Shown piece after piece: positions 26,443 through 35,582 of a stretch of DNA of 64,000 bases; the stretch's first letter is position 1; each line of letters starts with the position of its first letter. A program made the translations under genes and the position numbers. Below the pieces are notes generated by a model. The model saw only the letters and a list, made by a program, of their open reading frames with translations. It ran no database searches and was not told the DNA's origin. Source of the DNA: Candidatus Olsenella pullistercoris (lineage in GTDB: Bacteria; Actinomycetota; Coriobacteriia; Coriobacteriales; Atopobiaceae); the NCBI GenBank assembly GCA_019116525.1, contig DXBM01000050.1, positions 118,211-182,210 of the forward strand, in the 5' to 3' direction.

Positions 26443-27756
26443 GTGACAGAGCCTTCCGCACCTCGTCCGCGATGGGGCCTGCGCGCCCTTGTCGCCCTGC
26501 TGGTGGTCGTGGCAGTGGCCGGCACGGCGCTGGTCGCGGCGGTGCTGCATCGTCGGGAGCAGGAGCGCATGGGGCTCGGGGCGGTCTCGGAGCCGAGCGC
26601 GCCGCAGGAGCTCGAGGGCCCGGCGGGGCGCACCGGCGCCTTCACCGCGCGGATCGGCTTCACGAGCATGGCCACGGGCGCAGAGACCGTCTCCACCGAG
26701 GTCGCCTGGGACGACGAGTGGTTCTTCCAGGACCCGACCGTCTACAACCACGAGCTTGCCACCACGTGCGCGGTGCTCTCCGCCGTTGCCAACTCGGAGT
26801 CCGCCTACTACCAGGCTGGCTCCGGCTCCCCGGCATACATGGAGGCGGCCCTTGCCGAGCTGGGGTTCGAGGACGTCTCCACGGCCTCCTACCAGTACCG
26901 CAGCGAGATTCTCGACGAGGTCATCGACTTTCTCGCCGGCACGGACGACGTGGTGGCCTACTCCGTGGCAACCAAGCGCGTGACGAGCGCGGACGGAAGC
27001 GAGAAGACCCTCTACCTGGTCTCGGTTCGCGGGAGCTACGGCTCGGAGTGGCTGAGCGACGCTAACATGGGCGACGCGGCAGACTACGAGATGGACGCCA
27101 TCGACCACGAGGGCTTCATGCGCGCGGCGAACGAGATCGTGGAGGACCTCGCGGCGCGCATCACCGAGGAGGCGGGCACGGGCGGCACCGATGACATCGC
27201 GCTGCTCTTCTGCGGGCACTCGCGCGGTGCGGCGACGGCCAACCTCGCCGCCTCCTACGCCGACGACATGACGCAGGGCCTGCGCGCCCTGGCGCCGCTG
27301 AGCAGCATCTACTGCTACACGTTCGCGACGCCCGAGGTCACGCTGGTGGAGGGCACGGGCGACGCCCTCTACGACAACATCTTCAACGTCCTGAATCCGA
27401 GCGACATGGTGCCGCGGCTGCCGCTTGCCTCCTGGGGCTACTCGCGCTATGGCCGTGACCTGTGGCTTCCCGGCTACGGAGACGACGGCTTTGACGAGAG
27501 GCACGAGGCGATGCGCGCTGCGTTCGAGGCGAACACGGGCGTGGAGAGCCCCTACGTGCCCGAGGACCGCGAGCGCGTTGACAGGCTCGTGGAGGATCTG
27601 GGGCGCGAGATCCCCACGGCGGACGACTTCGCGAGCGCCGGCGGCATCTTCTCGCTCGTGCGCGACCTTCTCGCCGACGTGAATCCCGTGCAGGTGCTCT
27701 ACGGCCACTACCCGAGCGTCTACATAGCCTGGATGCAGTCCCTCGACACCCTGTGA
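26443..27756 (+). CDS. Lipase class 3 / Mbeg1-like serine hydrolase, membrane-anchored
   Basis: N-terminal TM; GHSRGAATANLAASYA nucleophile elbow; GTG start. Confidence 0.8.
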   Translation: MTEPSAPRPRWGLRALVALLVVVAVAGTALVAAVLHRREQERMGLGAVSEPSAPQELEGPAGRTGAFTARIGFTSMATGAETVSTEVAWDDEWFFQDPTVYNHELATTCAVLSAVANSESAYYQAGSGSPAYMEAALAELGFEDVSTASYQYRSEILDEVIDFLAGTDDVVAYSVATKRVTSADGSEKTLYLVSVRGSYGSEWLSDANMGDAADYEMDAIDHEGFMRAANEIVEDLAARITEEAGTGGTDDIALLFCGHSRGAATANLAASYADDMTQGLRALAPLSSIYCYTFATPEVTLVEGTGDALYDNIFNVLNPSDMVPRLPLASWGYSRYGRDLWLPGYGDDGFDERHEAMRAAFEANTGVESPYVPEDRERVDRLVEDLGREIPTADDFASAGGIFSLVRDLLADVNPVQVLYGHYPSVYIAWMQSLDTL

Positions 27757-28991
27757 GGGGGGACGGGCGCGCTCGTCACGGGGATGCCCGCCTCGCGGGC
27801 CGCGTCCAGGAGCTCGGCGTTGCGGGCGTTCGTCGTTCCGAACGCGCTCACGCAGCAGATGACGCGGCGGCAGCCGAGAAGGACCTCGCGCGCCTCGGCG
27901 ACGGCGCGCTCGCCCACGGGCTCGAAGTCTCGCTCGTAGACGGCGCGCAACGCGAGGCTGCGCGCCAGGAGGCCGTCGGCGTCGTGCTCGTAGAGCACGC
28001 CCGTGGCGAACGGCACGCCGTCGCGCGCGAGCCGGCGGAAGCACGCGGCGCCCGAGCCACCGCCCGCAATGACGAAGACCTCCGGATTGCCCTTTGGCCT
28101 CGCGAGCTCCACGCTGCCAAAGGCGGGCTCGAAGGCGCTCGGCTCGATGTCGTAGAGCTCCGCCATGCGCTCGGCCGTGAACACCTCGTCGGGCGTGCCC
28201 TGAAAGACGGTGCGGCCGTCGCGGACGCAGATCACGTAGTCGGCTGCCCTCTGCGCCAGGTCGATCTCGTGGAGCGACGCCACCACCGCGACGCCGCGCT
28301 CGCGCGCTTCCCGCCGCAGGAGCTCGAGCATCTCGAGCTGGGAGCGAACGTCCAGGTACGAGGTCGGCTCGTCGAGCAGCAGGACGCGGGGATCCTGGGC
28401 GAGCGCCCGGGCGAGAAGGACGCGCTGCCGCTGGCCGTCGCTCACGTGGGAGAAGTCGCGCTCCGCGAGCTCGGCCACGCCCGCGGCGGACATGGCCTCG
28501 CGCACGGCCTCGTGGTCCTTCTCGCCAAGGACGCCGAGACGGCCCGTGAAGGGGTAGCGGCCCGCCTCGACCACGTCGCGGCAGGTGAGGAGCTCGGTGT
28601 GCGGCCGTCCGGTGAGCATGACGGACATCGCGCGGGCACGCTCCGCCGCGGGGACGTCGTCGAGCGGGCGCCCGAAGAGCTCCACCGTGCCCCCGAGCCG
28701 GCGGAGCTGCCCGGCAACGGTGCGCAGGATCGTTGTCTTGCCGGACCCGTTGGGCCCGATCAGCGCCACGACCTGGCCGGGACGCACGGCGAGGCAGACG
28801 TCGCGCACGAGCGGCCGCGAGCCGTGCCCCACGTCCAGCCCCCGCAGCTCCAGCGAGAGGGGCTGCGAAAGGGGGACGTGCTTTTTCTCTCTGAGAGAAC
28901 GGGACAGGTTGCCGTCCTCCCGTGGCTCGTCCGAGGACAAGCCTGTCCCATTTTCTCTGAGAGAAAAAGCACGTCCCCCTTTCGCAGTCAT
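27720..28991 (-). CDS. Iron-siderophore/cobalamin-type ABC ATP-binding protein with extra C-terminal domain
   Basis: Walker A GPNGSGKTT, signature VSDGQRQRVLLARAL, Walker B LLLDEPTSYLD; ATG overlaps permease stop (ATGA). Confidence 0.92.
   Translation of the reverse strand: MTAKGGRAFSLRENGTGLSSDEPREDGNLSRSLREKKHVPLSQPLSLELRGLDVGHGSRPLVRDVCLAVRPGQVVALIGPNGSGKTTILRTVAGQLRRLGGTVELFGRPLDDVPAAERARAMSVMLTGRPHTELLTCRDVVEAGRYPFTGRLGVLGEKDHEAVREAMSAAGVAELAERDFSHVSDGQRQRVLLARALAQDPRVLLLDEPTSYLDVRSQLEMLELLRREARERGVAVVASLHEIDLAQRAADYVICVRDGRTVFQGTPDEVFTAERMAELYDIEPSAFEPAFGSVELARPKGNPEVFVIAGGGSGAACFRRLARDGVPFATGVLYEHDADGLLARSLALRAVYERDFEPVGERAVAEAREVLLGCRRVICCVSAFGTTNARNAELLDAAREAGIPVTSAPVPPHRVSRDCIQAM
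28863..28987. repeat. Long palindromic repeat, family B, inside the 5' end of the ABC ATPase ORF
   Basis: CTGCGAAAGGGGGACGTGCTTTTTCTCT.../...AGAGAAAAAGCACGTCCCCCTTTCGCAG. Confidence 0.9.
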
Positions 28992-30025
28992 CGGGCGGAC
29001 CTCCCCCGGAGCATGAGGGCGATCACGACGGGAGCGCCAAAGACGGCCGTGACCGCGCTCACGGAGAGCTCAACGGGCGAGAAGAGCGTGCGGGCGACGA
29101 GGTCGCAGCCGCAGCAGAAGGCCGCCCCCACGAGGAGGCACGCCGGCGTCACGTAGAGCGGGCGGGACGAGCCGACCCCGCGCCGCGCGAGGTGGGGCGC
29201 CGCGATGCCCACGAACGAGACGGGCCCTGCGAAGGCGGCCACGCATCCGGACAGAAGGCTCGAGACGAGCACGATGAGCATGCGCAGCCTGAGCACGCTC
29301 ACCCCCACGCTCTGCGCGTAGGGCTCGCCGAGCTGGTAGGCGCCGAGCGGCTTGGAGAGCGCGAACACCGCCGCGCCCATCGCGCCCACGGCAACGGCGA
29401 TCATGGCGACGTCGGACCACGTGGCGCCCGAGAAGCTCCCGCGCGACCAGTTGTCCAGGCTCACGATGCTCTGGTCGTCGGCAAAGGCAACGAGGAAGTT
29501 GGTGACGGCGGAGCAAATGTAGCCGACCATGATGCCGGCCACGATGAGCATGCCCTGCGTGCGGACGCGCCGCGAGATGACGAGCACGAAGCCCATCGTG
29601 GCGAGCGACCCCGCAAACGCGGCGGCCACCGAGACGGCCGGGCTCATGACCTGCCCCGCGCCGAGCACCACGATCATCACCACCGCCACCACGAGCTTGG
29701 CGCCCGAGGAGACGCCGAGCACAAAGGGGTCGGCGATGGGGTTGGCAAAGAAGGTCTGCAGGAGGAACCCCGAGAGCGAGAGCGCCCCTCCCAGGAGCAG
29801 CGCCTCGATCGCACGCGGCAGGCGAATCTGCCAGATGACCTGCGCGGAGGTGGAGGCGTCGCCGGCTCCGGCGGCAAGGATGCGCACGACCTCGGCCGGC
29901 GTTGTCTCGACGCTGCCGAGGCACAGGCTCGCCACAAAGAGCGCGACCAGGGCGAGAAGGACGACGAGGTCGAACGTCGCCGCCCGCGAGGCGCCCCCCG
30001 CCGCTCTGTCAGCCGTGCGCGCCAC
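28988..30025 (-). CDS. FecCD/BtuC family ABC permease
   Basis: RLPRAIEALLLGGALSLSGFLLQTFFANPIADPFVLGVSSGAKL. Confidence 0.95.
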   Translation of the reverse strand: MARTADRAAGGASRAATFDLVVLLALVALFVASLCLGSVETTPAEVVRILAAGAGDASTSAQVIWQIRLPRAIEALLLGGALSLSGFLLQTFFANPIADPFVLGVSSGAKLVVAVVMIVVLGAGQVMSPAVSVAAAFAGSLATMGFVLVISRRVRTQGMLIVAGIMVGYICSAVTNFLVAFADDQSIVSLDNWSRGSFSGATWSDVAMIAVAVGAMGAAVFALSKPLGAYQLGEPYAQSVGVSVLRLRMLIVLVSSLLSGCVAAFAGPVSFVGIAAPHLARRGVGSSRPLYVTPACLLVGAAFCCGCDLVARTLFSPVELSVSAVTAVFGAPVVIALMLRGRSAR

Positions 30026-31188
30026 TAGCCCAGCCGCCAGAAGAAGGTCGTGGGCTCGCTGGCGCCGCTGAGCGCCGCGCGCAGGTCCGAGATGATCTCG
30101 GCCATGCTCGTCATTTGCTGGTAGAGGTTGGAGTCGCAGGTCCAGACGTTGCCGCTTTGGACCGCGCGGAAGTCCGCGAGCAGCCCGTTCTTCTCGACCA
30201 GGGCGTCCAGCGTGGAGACGCCGTCGTCGATCGTGCCGTTGTAGATGATGACGTCGGCGTCGCGGGCGCCGGCGTAGAACTGCTCCATCTCCACGGTCAC
30301 GGTGGTGGGGGAGGAGTCCGCGGCGCCATCCTCGGAGAAGCTCACGTACTCGCCGCCCGCGGCCTCGATCATCTGGCAGAAGTAGTCGCCGGCGCGGCGC
30401 GTGACCGCGGCGCCGTCCTCGTTGACGTAGAAGAACGCGACGGTCGTGCCGAGCGGGCCCTCAGAGGAGACCTCCTCCACGCGCGCCGCAACGTCCTCGA
30501 AGACCTCGCCCGCCTCCTCGTCCCTCCCAAAGAGCGCCCCCATGAGACGAATCCACTCAAGGCGGCCGAGCATGTCCTCCTCGCGGCTCGACTGCTCCAT
30601 GAGCACGGTCACGCCGAGCTCCTCGAGCTTGGCGCGCACCTCGGGCACGTGGTCGATGTTGGTGTTCTCAATGGCGAGCGGGCAGCCTGTGGCGGAGATG
30701 AGCTCGTAGTCCGGGGCCCGGTAGATGCCGCCGTAGGTGATGGCCCCCTCCTCGAGGCGCTCGGTGAAGGCGGGGACGGGGGAGTCCTCGGCCGTGACGG
30801 AGGAGATGCTCACGGCGTCGAGCGCGCCGATGGCGTCAACGAGGCAGATCATGCCGGTGGAGGCCAGGTAGACGTTCTCGAGGGGCTGCCGGACGACGGC
30901 AACGCCGTCCTCGAGGCCCTCCGGGGCGACCTCCCCCTCCGGAACGACGAGAAGGCTCTCGCCGCTCGCGAGCGTGGCGAGCTTCCAGCCCCCCTCAAAG
31001 GAGTCGAGCGAGAACTGCGTGGCGCGGGCGAGCGGGACGGGGGACGGCTCCCCGAGCGCGGCGAGCCCCTGCGCCTGCGCGCCGTCCTTGTCGAGGTCGG
31101 CGGGCGTCTCGCCAGAGCAGCCGACAAGGGCGAGCGGGGCGAGCAGGGCCCCCTTCGCGAGGGTGCGCCGCGAGATGGCATGGGGCAT
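30025..31188 (-). CDS. ABC transporter substrate-binding lipoprotein
   Basis: MPHAISRRTLAKGALLAPLALVGC signal; PBP2-like ...NIDHVPEVRAKLEELGVTVLMEQSSREEDMLGRLEWIRLMGALFG. Confidence 0.9.
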   Translation of the reverse strand: MPHAISRRTLAKGALLAPLALVGCSGETPADLDKDGAQAQGLAALGEPSPVPLARATQFSLDSFEGGWKLATLASGESLLVVPEGEVAPEGLEDGVAVVRQPLENVYLASTGMICLVDAIGALDAVSISSVTAEDSPVPAFTERLEEGAITYGGIYRAPDYELISATGCPLAIENTNIDHVPEVRAKLEELGVTVLMEQSSREEDMLGRLEWIRLMGALFGRDEEAGEVFEDVAARVEEVSSEGPLGTTVAFFYVNEDGAAVTRRAGDYFCQMIEAAGGEYVSFSEDGAADSSPTTVTVEMEQFYAGARDADVIIYNGTIDDGVSTLDALVEKNGLLADFRAVQSGNVWTCDSNLYQQMTSMAEIISDLRAALSGASEPTTFFWRLG

Positions 31189-31244
31189 GGCAACTCCGTT
31201 TCCGTGTGCGCAACGCCACCATGATAGCCCCTCGCCGCGGGGCG

Positions 31245-32177
31245 CTAGTAGCTCCCGACGCTGCCCTCCGAGTCGAGGAGGCGCTTGAGGAGGGGGAGCT
31301 CGCCGCGGACGAGGCCCTTCAGCCGCTCGATCTCCGGGCGCGTGGCGCCCTCGAGCGTGACGAGGCACACGGGAACGGGCACGGCGTCGGCTGGGTCGAG
31401 CTCGTGGATGACGGCGAACGGCCGGACGCTGAGGGCCTTGAGGTGGACGCTCATGATGAAGCCCTGCCGGCGCTCCAGGAGGTCGACGACCTCCGCGTCG
31501 GTGCTGACGTCAACGGGAACGGACGCGAGCCCCCTGCGCTGGCACGAGGCGAGGATGGTGTCGTTGAAGCCGTCGACCGCCTCCGAGCGCAGGACGGGGT
31601 AGGGCCTGAGGTCCTCGAAGGTCAGCGTCCGCTTGTGCGCGAGCGGGTGGCTCCCCCCGAGGAAGACGCCGGGGGAGACGGTCCCGATCGTCGAGCAGGC
31701 GCAGTGCGGCGCGTCGAGCCGCCCTATCGTGACGAGCGCGTCGACGGTGCCGGCGCGCAGCCCGGCGAGCGCGTCAGGGCCGAGGGAGACGGAGACCTCG
31801 GTGCTCACGTCGAGCGTGTGGGAAAGGAGGCGGGAGATGAGGCCGCACACGAGCTGGTGCTTGGCAAAGGGCGGGGTGACGAGGGCTATCCTGAGCCCGC
31901 TGCGCGCATTCTCGACGCGGCGCCACGACTCGGCCACGGCCCCGACGGCGTCGAAGCTCGCGACCGCCTTCTGCGCGGGGTCGAGGATGGCCGCGCCCAG
32001 GGGCGTGAGGACCACGCCCTTGCCCGAGCGCTCGAAGAGCCGGTCCCCGAGCTCGTCCTCGAGCTCGGAGATCGACTTGGAGACCGCCTGCACGGTGACG
32101 TGCTGGGCAAGCGCCGCCGCGGAGAAGCTCCCGCGCCGTGCGGCCTCCTCAAAGAACCGAAGCTGTCGGATGTTCAC
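31245..32177 (-). CDS. LysR family transcriptional regulator
   Basis: MNIRQLRFFEEAARRGSFSAAALAQHVTVQAVSKSISELEDELGDRLFERSGKGVVLT. Confidence 0.95.
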   Translation of the reverse strand: MNIRQLRFFEEAARRGSFSAAALAQHVTVQAVSKSISELEDELGDRLFERSGKGVVLTPLGAAILDPAQKAVASFDAVGAVAESWRRVENARSGLRIALVTPPFAKHQLVCGLISRLLSHTLDVSTEVSVSLGPDALAGLRAGTVDALVTIGRLDAPHCACSTIGTVSPGVFLGGSHPLAHKRTLTFEDLRPYPVLRSEAVDGFNDTILASCQRRGLASVPVDVSTDAEVVDLLERRQGFIMSVHLKALSVRPFAVIHELDPADAVPVPVCLVTLEGATRPEIERLKGLVRGELPLLKRLLDSEGSVGSY

Positions 32178-32207
32178 GTCGGCCGGCCTTCGGCGCGCTC
32201 TCGCTGC

Positions 32208-32615
32208 CTAGTTGTCCCCGGCGGCCTTGAGGGCGCGCGACGCGTAGACGATCGCCGCAAAGGCGGTCGCAGCGTAGAGCGCGTTGACCCAGACCAGGTC
32301 GAGGGAGTTCTCGGCGACGCTGCGGATGATGGTGACGATGTTGACGACGCAGACGGCGCACGCCGCCCAGACAAAGGGCTTGAGCTTGGCGGGCGTCTTG
32401 GAGAGGCGCGCGCCCATGACGCCGCAGACGAGGTCGAGCAGGCCGACGGCGAGTAGGACGCCCGCGGAGACCTGGGCGATGAGCACGTCGTCCTCGCTGG
32501 CGAGGCCGGCGGAGGGGGCGTAGAGGAACATGATGACGGCGGCGGCAACGGAGACGACGCCGACGAAGCACAGGAACAGCGAGATTCCGCGCACGATCTT
32601 GCAGTCAGACGACAT
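32208..32615 (-). CDS. Small integral membrane protein, unknown function
   Basis: Four hydrophobic segments; RBS upstream. Confidence 0.75.
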   Translation of the reverse strand: MSSDCKIVRGISLFLCFVGVVSVAAAVIMFLYAPSAGLASEDDVLIAQVSAGVLLAVGLLDLVCGVMGARLSKTPAKLKPFVWAACAVCVVNIVTIIRSVAENSLDLVWVNALYAATAFAAIVYASRALKAAGDN

Positions 32616-32660
32616 GGGGCGCTCCTTTCGGGAGGGGATGGACGAGAGTGCCCCAAGGGT

Positions 32661-32692
32661 GCTGTGGGCGCCCGGGACAGGGCGCCCACAGC
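32661..32692 (-). terminator. Hairpin downstream of radical SAM gene
   Basis: GCTGTGGGCGCC/GGCGCCCACAGC perfect 12-bp arms. Confidence 0.55.
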
Positions 32693-32795
32693 ATAGGTTC
32701 GCGCGGCGAGGGGCGTCAAACGGCTGGCCCCGCTCTCACGCCGAGGTCAACGCACGGTTGAGGCGGCGCTGCCGCCGACGCCCTTTCACCTGGCG

Positions 32796-34229
32796 CTACC
32801 GCCCTCCCTCGTGCTCCAGGTCGCGTCCCACGCGGGCAAGCCGCGAGATGTCCGTCTCGGCCTGACCCTCGCGCCAGCCCCTTCGCTCGTGGTCGGGGTC
32901 GCTAGGGTCGCTCCACAGGCGCTCCGCGACCGGGGCCCAGGCGGCAGCCGCGGGCGCGGTCTTCTCGCGGAGCTCCTCGGGGGACTCCTGCTCCACGAGG
33001 TCGGTGCAGTGCGCCGCCGTCTCGGCCACCATGCGGGGCAGCTCGTTGGGATTCTCGAGCATCGGGCACGGGCGCAGGTGGTTGGCGTTGAACGGCTGAC
33101 CCTCGTAGTAGCGCATGAAGAGCGGCGAGCGCAGCGCGTCGAGCAGGCTGACGTCGTGGATGTTGACGTTGGCGTAGTGGATGAAGACGCAGGGCTCCAC
33201 GTCGCCCGCCGCGTTGATGTGCAGGTAGCGGCGGCCGCCTGCGATGCACCCTCCGACGTACTCGCCGTCGTTCTGGAAGTCCATCGTGAAGAGGGGCTTC
33301 TTGGAGCGCATCTCGCGAACGAAGCGGTACATCCGCTCGCGCTGCTCGGGGGTGGGCATGAGGTCGGCGGACGCCGCGCGCCCAACGGGCATAAAGTGGA
33401 AGTACCAGCAGAAGAGCGCGCCCTTCTCGATCATCCAGTCCATGTTCTGCTCGGTGGCGATGGCGTCGGCGTTGGCGCGGGTCCAGCAGGCCGAGATGCC
33501 GAACGGCAGGCCGTGCTCGCGCAGCAGGTCCATCGCGCGCTCGATCTTGGCGTAGGTGCCGCTGCCGCGCCGCTCGTCGGTCGTGGCCTCGCTGCCCTCG
33601 GCGGAGATGGCGGGCACGAAATTGGCGACGCGGATAAGGTCCTGGCAGAACTCCTCGTCGATGAGGGTGGCGTTCGTGAAGCAGAGGAAGGCGCAGTCCG
33701 GGTACCTCTCGCAGATGCGGATGAGGTCGGCCTTGCGCACGAGCGGCTCGCCGCCGGTGTAGATGTAGACGTGCACGCCGAGCTCGCGGCCCTGGTCGAT
33801 GATCGAGCAGATGTCCTCGTAGGAGAGGTTGAGCGCATGGCCGTACTCCGCCGCCCAGCAGCCCGTGCAGCGCAGGTTGCAGGCGCTCGTGGGGTCGAGC
33901 AGGATGGCCCACGGTATGTTGCACTGGTGGGCGTCGCGCATCCGCTCCTGGATGGGCCAGGCAAGGACGTTCGCGTCAACGAGGAAGCACTTGAGCAGTC
34001 GCCGCCGCACCTCGGGGTTGAGGTCAAAGACGCGCATCATGAGCTCGTACCAGTTGTTCCGGCTCTCGATCGCGCGCGAGAAGGCCGCGCGCTGCGCGGG
34101 GAAGACGTCGGACGGAACGTAGCGGTCGACCATGTCCATGAGCTTGGGGATGCGCGCCTCGGGGTCCTCGTCAACGTAGTCGATGAGCTTGCAGAGCGCG
34201 GCGCGCTCCGCCGACTGGGCCAGTGACAT
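32796..34229 (-). CDS. Radical SAM protein of unknown substrate
   Basis: LDPTSACNLRCTGCWAAEYG CxxxCxxC motif; IYTGGEPLVRKADLI. Confidence 0.93.
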   Translation of the reverse strand: MSLAQSAERAALCKLIDYVDEDPEARIPKLMDMVDRYVPSDVFPAQRAAFSRAIESRNNWYELMMRVFDLNPEVRRRLLKCFLVDANVLAWPIQERMRDAHQCNIPWAILLDPTSACNLRCTGCWAAEYGHALNLSYEDICSIIDQGRELGVHVYIYTGGEPLVRKADLIRICERYPDCAFLCFTNATLIDEEFCQDLIRVANFVPAISAEGSEATTDERRGSGTYAKIERAMDLLREHGLPFGISACWTRANADAIATEQNMDWMIEKGALFCWYFHFMPVGRAASADLMPTPEQRERMYRFVREMRSKKPLFTMDFQNDGEYVGGCIAGGRRYLHINAAGDVEPCVFIHYANVNIHDVSLLDALRSPLFMRYYEGQPFNANHLRPCPMLENPNELPRMVAETAAHCTDLVEQESPEELREKTAPAAAAWAPVAERLWSDPSDPDHERRGWREGQAETDISRLARVGRDLEHEGGR

Positions 34230-34376
34230 CGTCCTTCCTTTCGCTCGCACTTGTTGGGTGTCTTGCTTTATACCCAGATAGGTGAAAACCCTCAGATGTG
34301 GAATAATGTGCATGTCTCTTCCGTGAAGGGAGGGGACGGTGTCGCCTATCCCACAGTCGGACGGAGCTTGGGGACT

Positions 34377-34997
34377 ATGTCACAGGAGGGCCGGGGGGTG
34401 CGGCGCGTCGACCGCCGCGTGCGCAGGAGCCGTCGCGCCATCATCGAGGCGTTCGAACGGCTGATCATGGAGGAGCCGCTCGAGCGGATTACCGTGAGCC
34501 GCCTCGCGCGCGAGGCGGACGTGGACCGCAAGACCGTCTACCAGCACTTTGGCAGTATTGACGGGCTTCTCGACGCCATTGCCGAGGAGACTGTGTCAGA
34601 GCTGCTCGACAAGGTCGAGGATGCGACGAGGGAGCGCGTGGAGTCGGGCGGGGACGTGACGACCCTGCGGGCCTTCTTTGGTGCGCTCGCGGACCACCTG
34701 AGCGAGAACGTGGTGCTCGACCAGCGCTACTGCGAGCACGTGCCGGCGGACCTGCTCCTTGCGCACCTGGCGCGCCCCCTCATCAGGCAGATCGTGGATC
34801 GCGGCTTTGTGAGCGGCGAGCTCGCGGCGGGGGAGCTGGAGCCGCTGCTCGTCTTTGAGCTGGGAGGGCTCTTCGCGCTCTACCGGTGGTGGCTGCTCTC
34901 CGGCAGCGCGGTGCCCCTGCCCGAGCTGACCGCGCGGGCCTGTCTGCTGGCGGAGCGCGGCGTGGCGCCCCTCCTGGGCGAGCGGGACGCTACTTGA
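34377..34997 (+). CDS. TetR family transcriptional regulator
   Basis: ITVSRLAREADVDRKTVYQHFGSIDGLLDAI HTH. Confidence 0.92.
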   Translation: MSQEGRGVRRVDRRVRRSRRAIIEAFERLIMEEPLERITVSRLAREADVDRKTVYQHFGSIDGLLDAIAEETVSELLDKVEDATRERVESGGDVTTLRAFFGALADHLSENVVLDQRYCEHVPADLLLAHLARPLIRQIVDRGFVSGELAAGELEPLLVFELGGLFALYRWWLLSGSAVPLPELTARACLLAERGVAPLLGERDAT

Positions 34998-35463
34998 CCG
35001 TGAGCACCGGCACCTCGACGGAGCGGAGAACACCAAAGCTCACGCTCCCGAGCATGCCGCGCAGGGCCCCGAGCCCGCGCCTGCCCATGACCACGAGGTC
35101 GATGCCCTGCCGCTCGACGTACTCGGCGATGCCCTCGACCGGCGAGGCGGAGATGATCGCGTCGGTGACGACCTGGCAGCGGGCGTCGTCGAGCGAGCGT
35201 CGCACGGCCTCGTCCACCTCGGCGCGGACGCGCCCCACGACCGAGTCCATGAGCTCCTCGTAGCTCGCCGGGTTGGAGAGCGCGTAGGCGGTGCCGATGC
35301 CCTCGCCCATGAGGGTGGGGCCGGGCAGCGCCCCTGCGGGGATCACGGTGATCACGTGAACCCTCGCCTCGGGGTATGGGCCGGCCAGGGCGAGGGCCGT
35401 GTGCAGCGCGCTCAGCGCATGGTCGGACTCGTCGTAGGGGACCAGGATGTTCTTGAAGTGCAT
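34990..35463 (-). CDS. Universal stress protein (UspA family)
   Basis: KNILVPYDESDHALSALHTAL...DLVVMGRRGLGALRGMLGSVSFGVLRSVEVPVLTVK. Confidence 0.95.
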   Translation of the reverse strand: MHFKNILVPYDESDHALSALHTALALAGPYPEARVHVITVIPAGALPGPTLMGEGIGTAYALSNPASYEELMDSVVGRVRAEVDEAVRRSLDDARCQVVTDAIISASPVEGIAEYVERQGIDLVVMGRRGLGALRGMLGSVSFGVLRSVEVPVLTVK

Positions 35464-35582
35464 GGCGACCTCCCTCTGACGTGGCGACACTTACCAGACG
35501 TATACCCCTGCGGCGCGGGAGCTCCGCCCACTATTGGGCGACCGGTCTACAATGGGGCCCATGGCTCGGCGGGAGGGGCGAG

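Noticed and set aside
32811-34226. 471-aa plus-strand ORF opposite the radical SAM gene
   Set aside because: No domain signal; Val/Ala/Glu/His-rich antisense frame.
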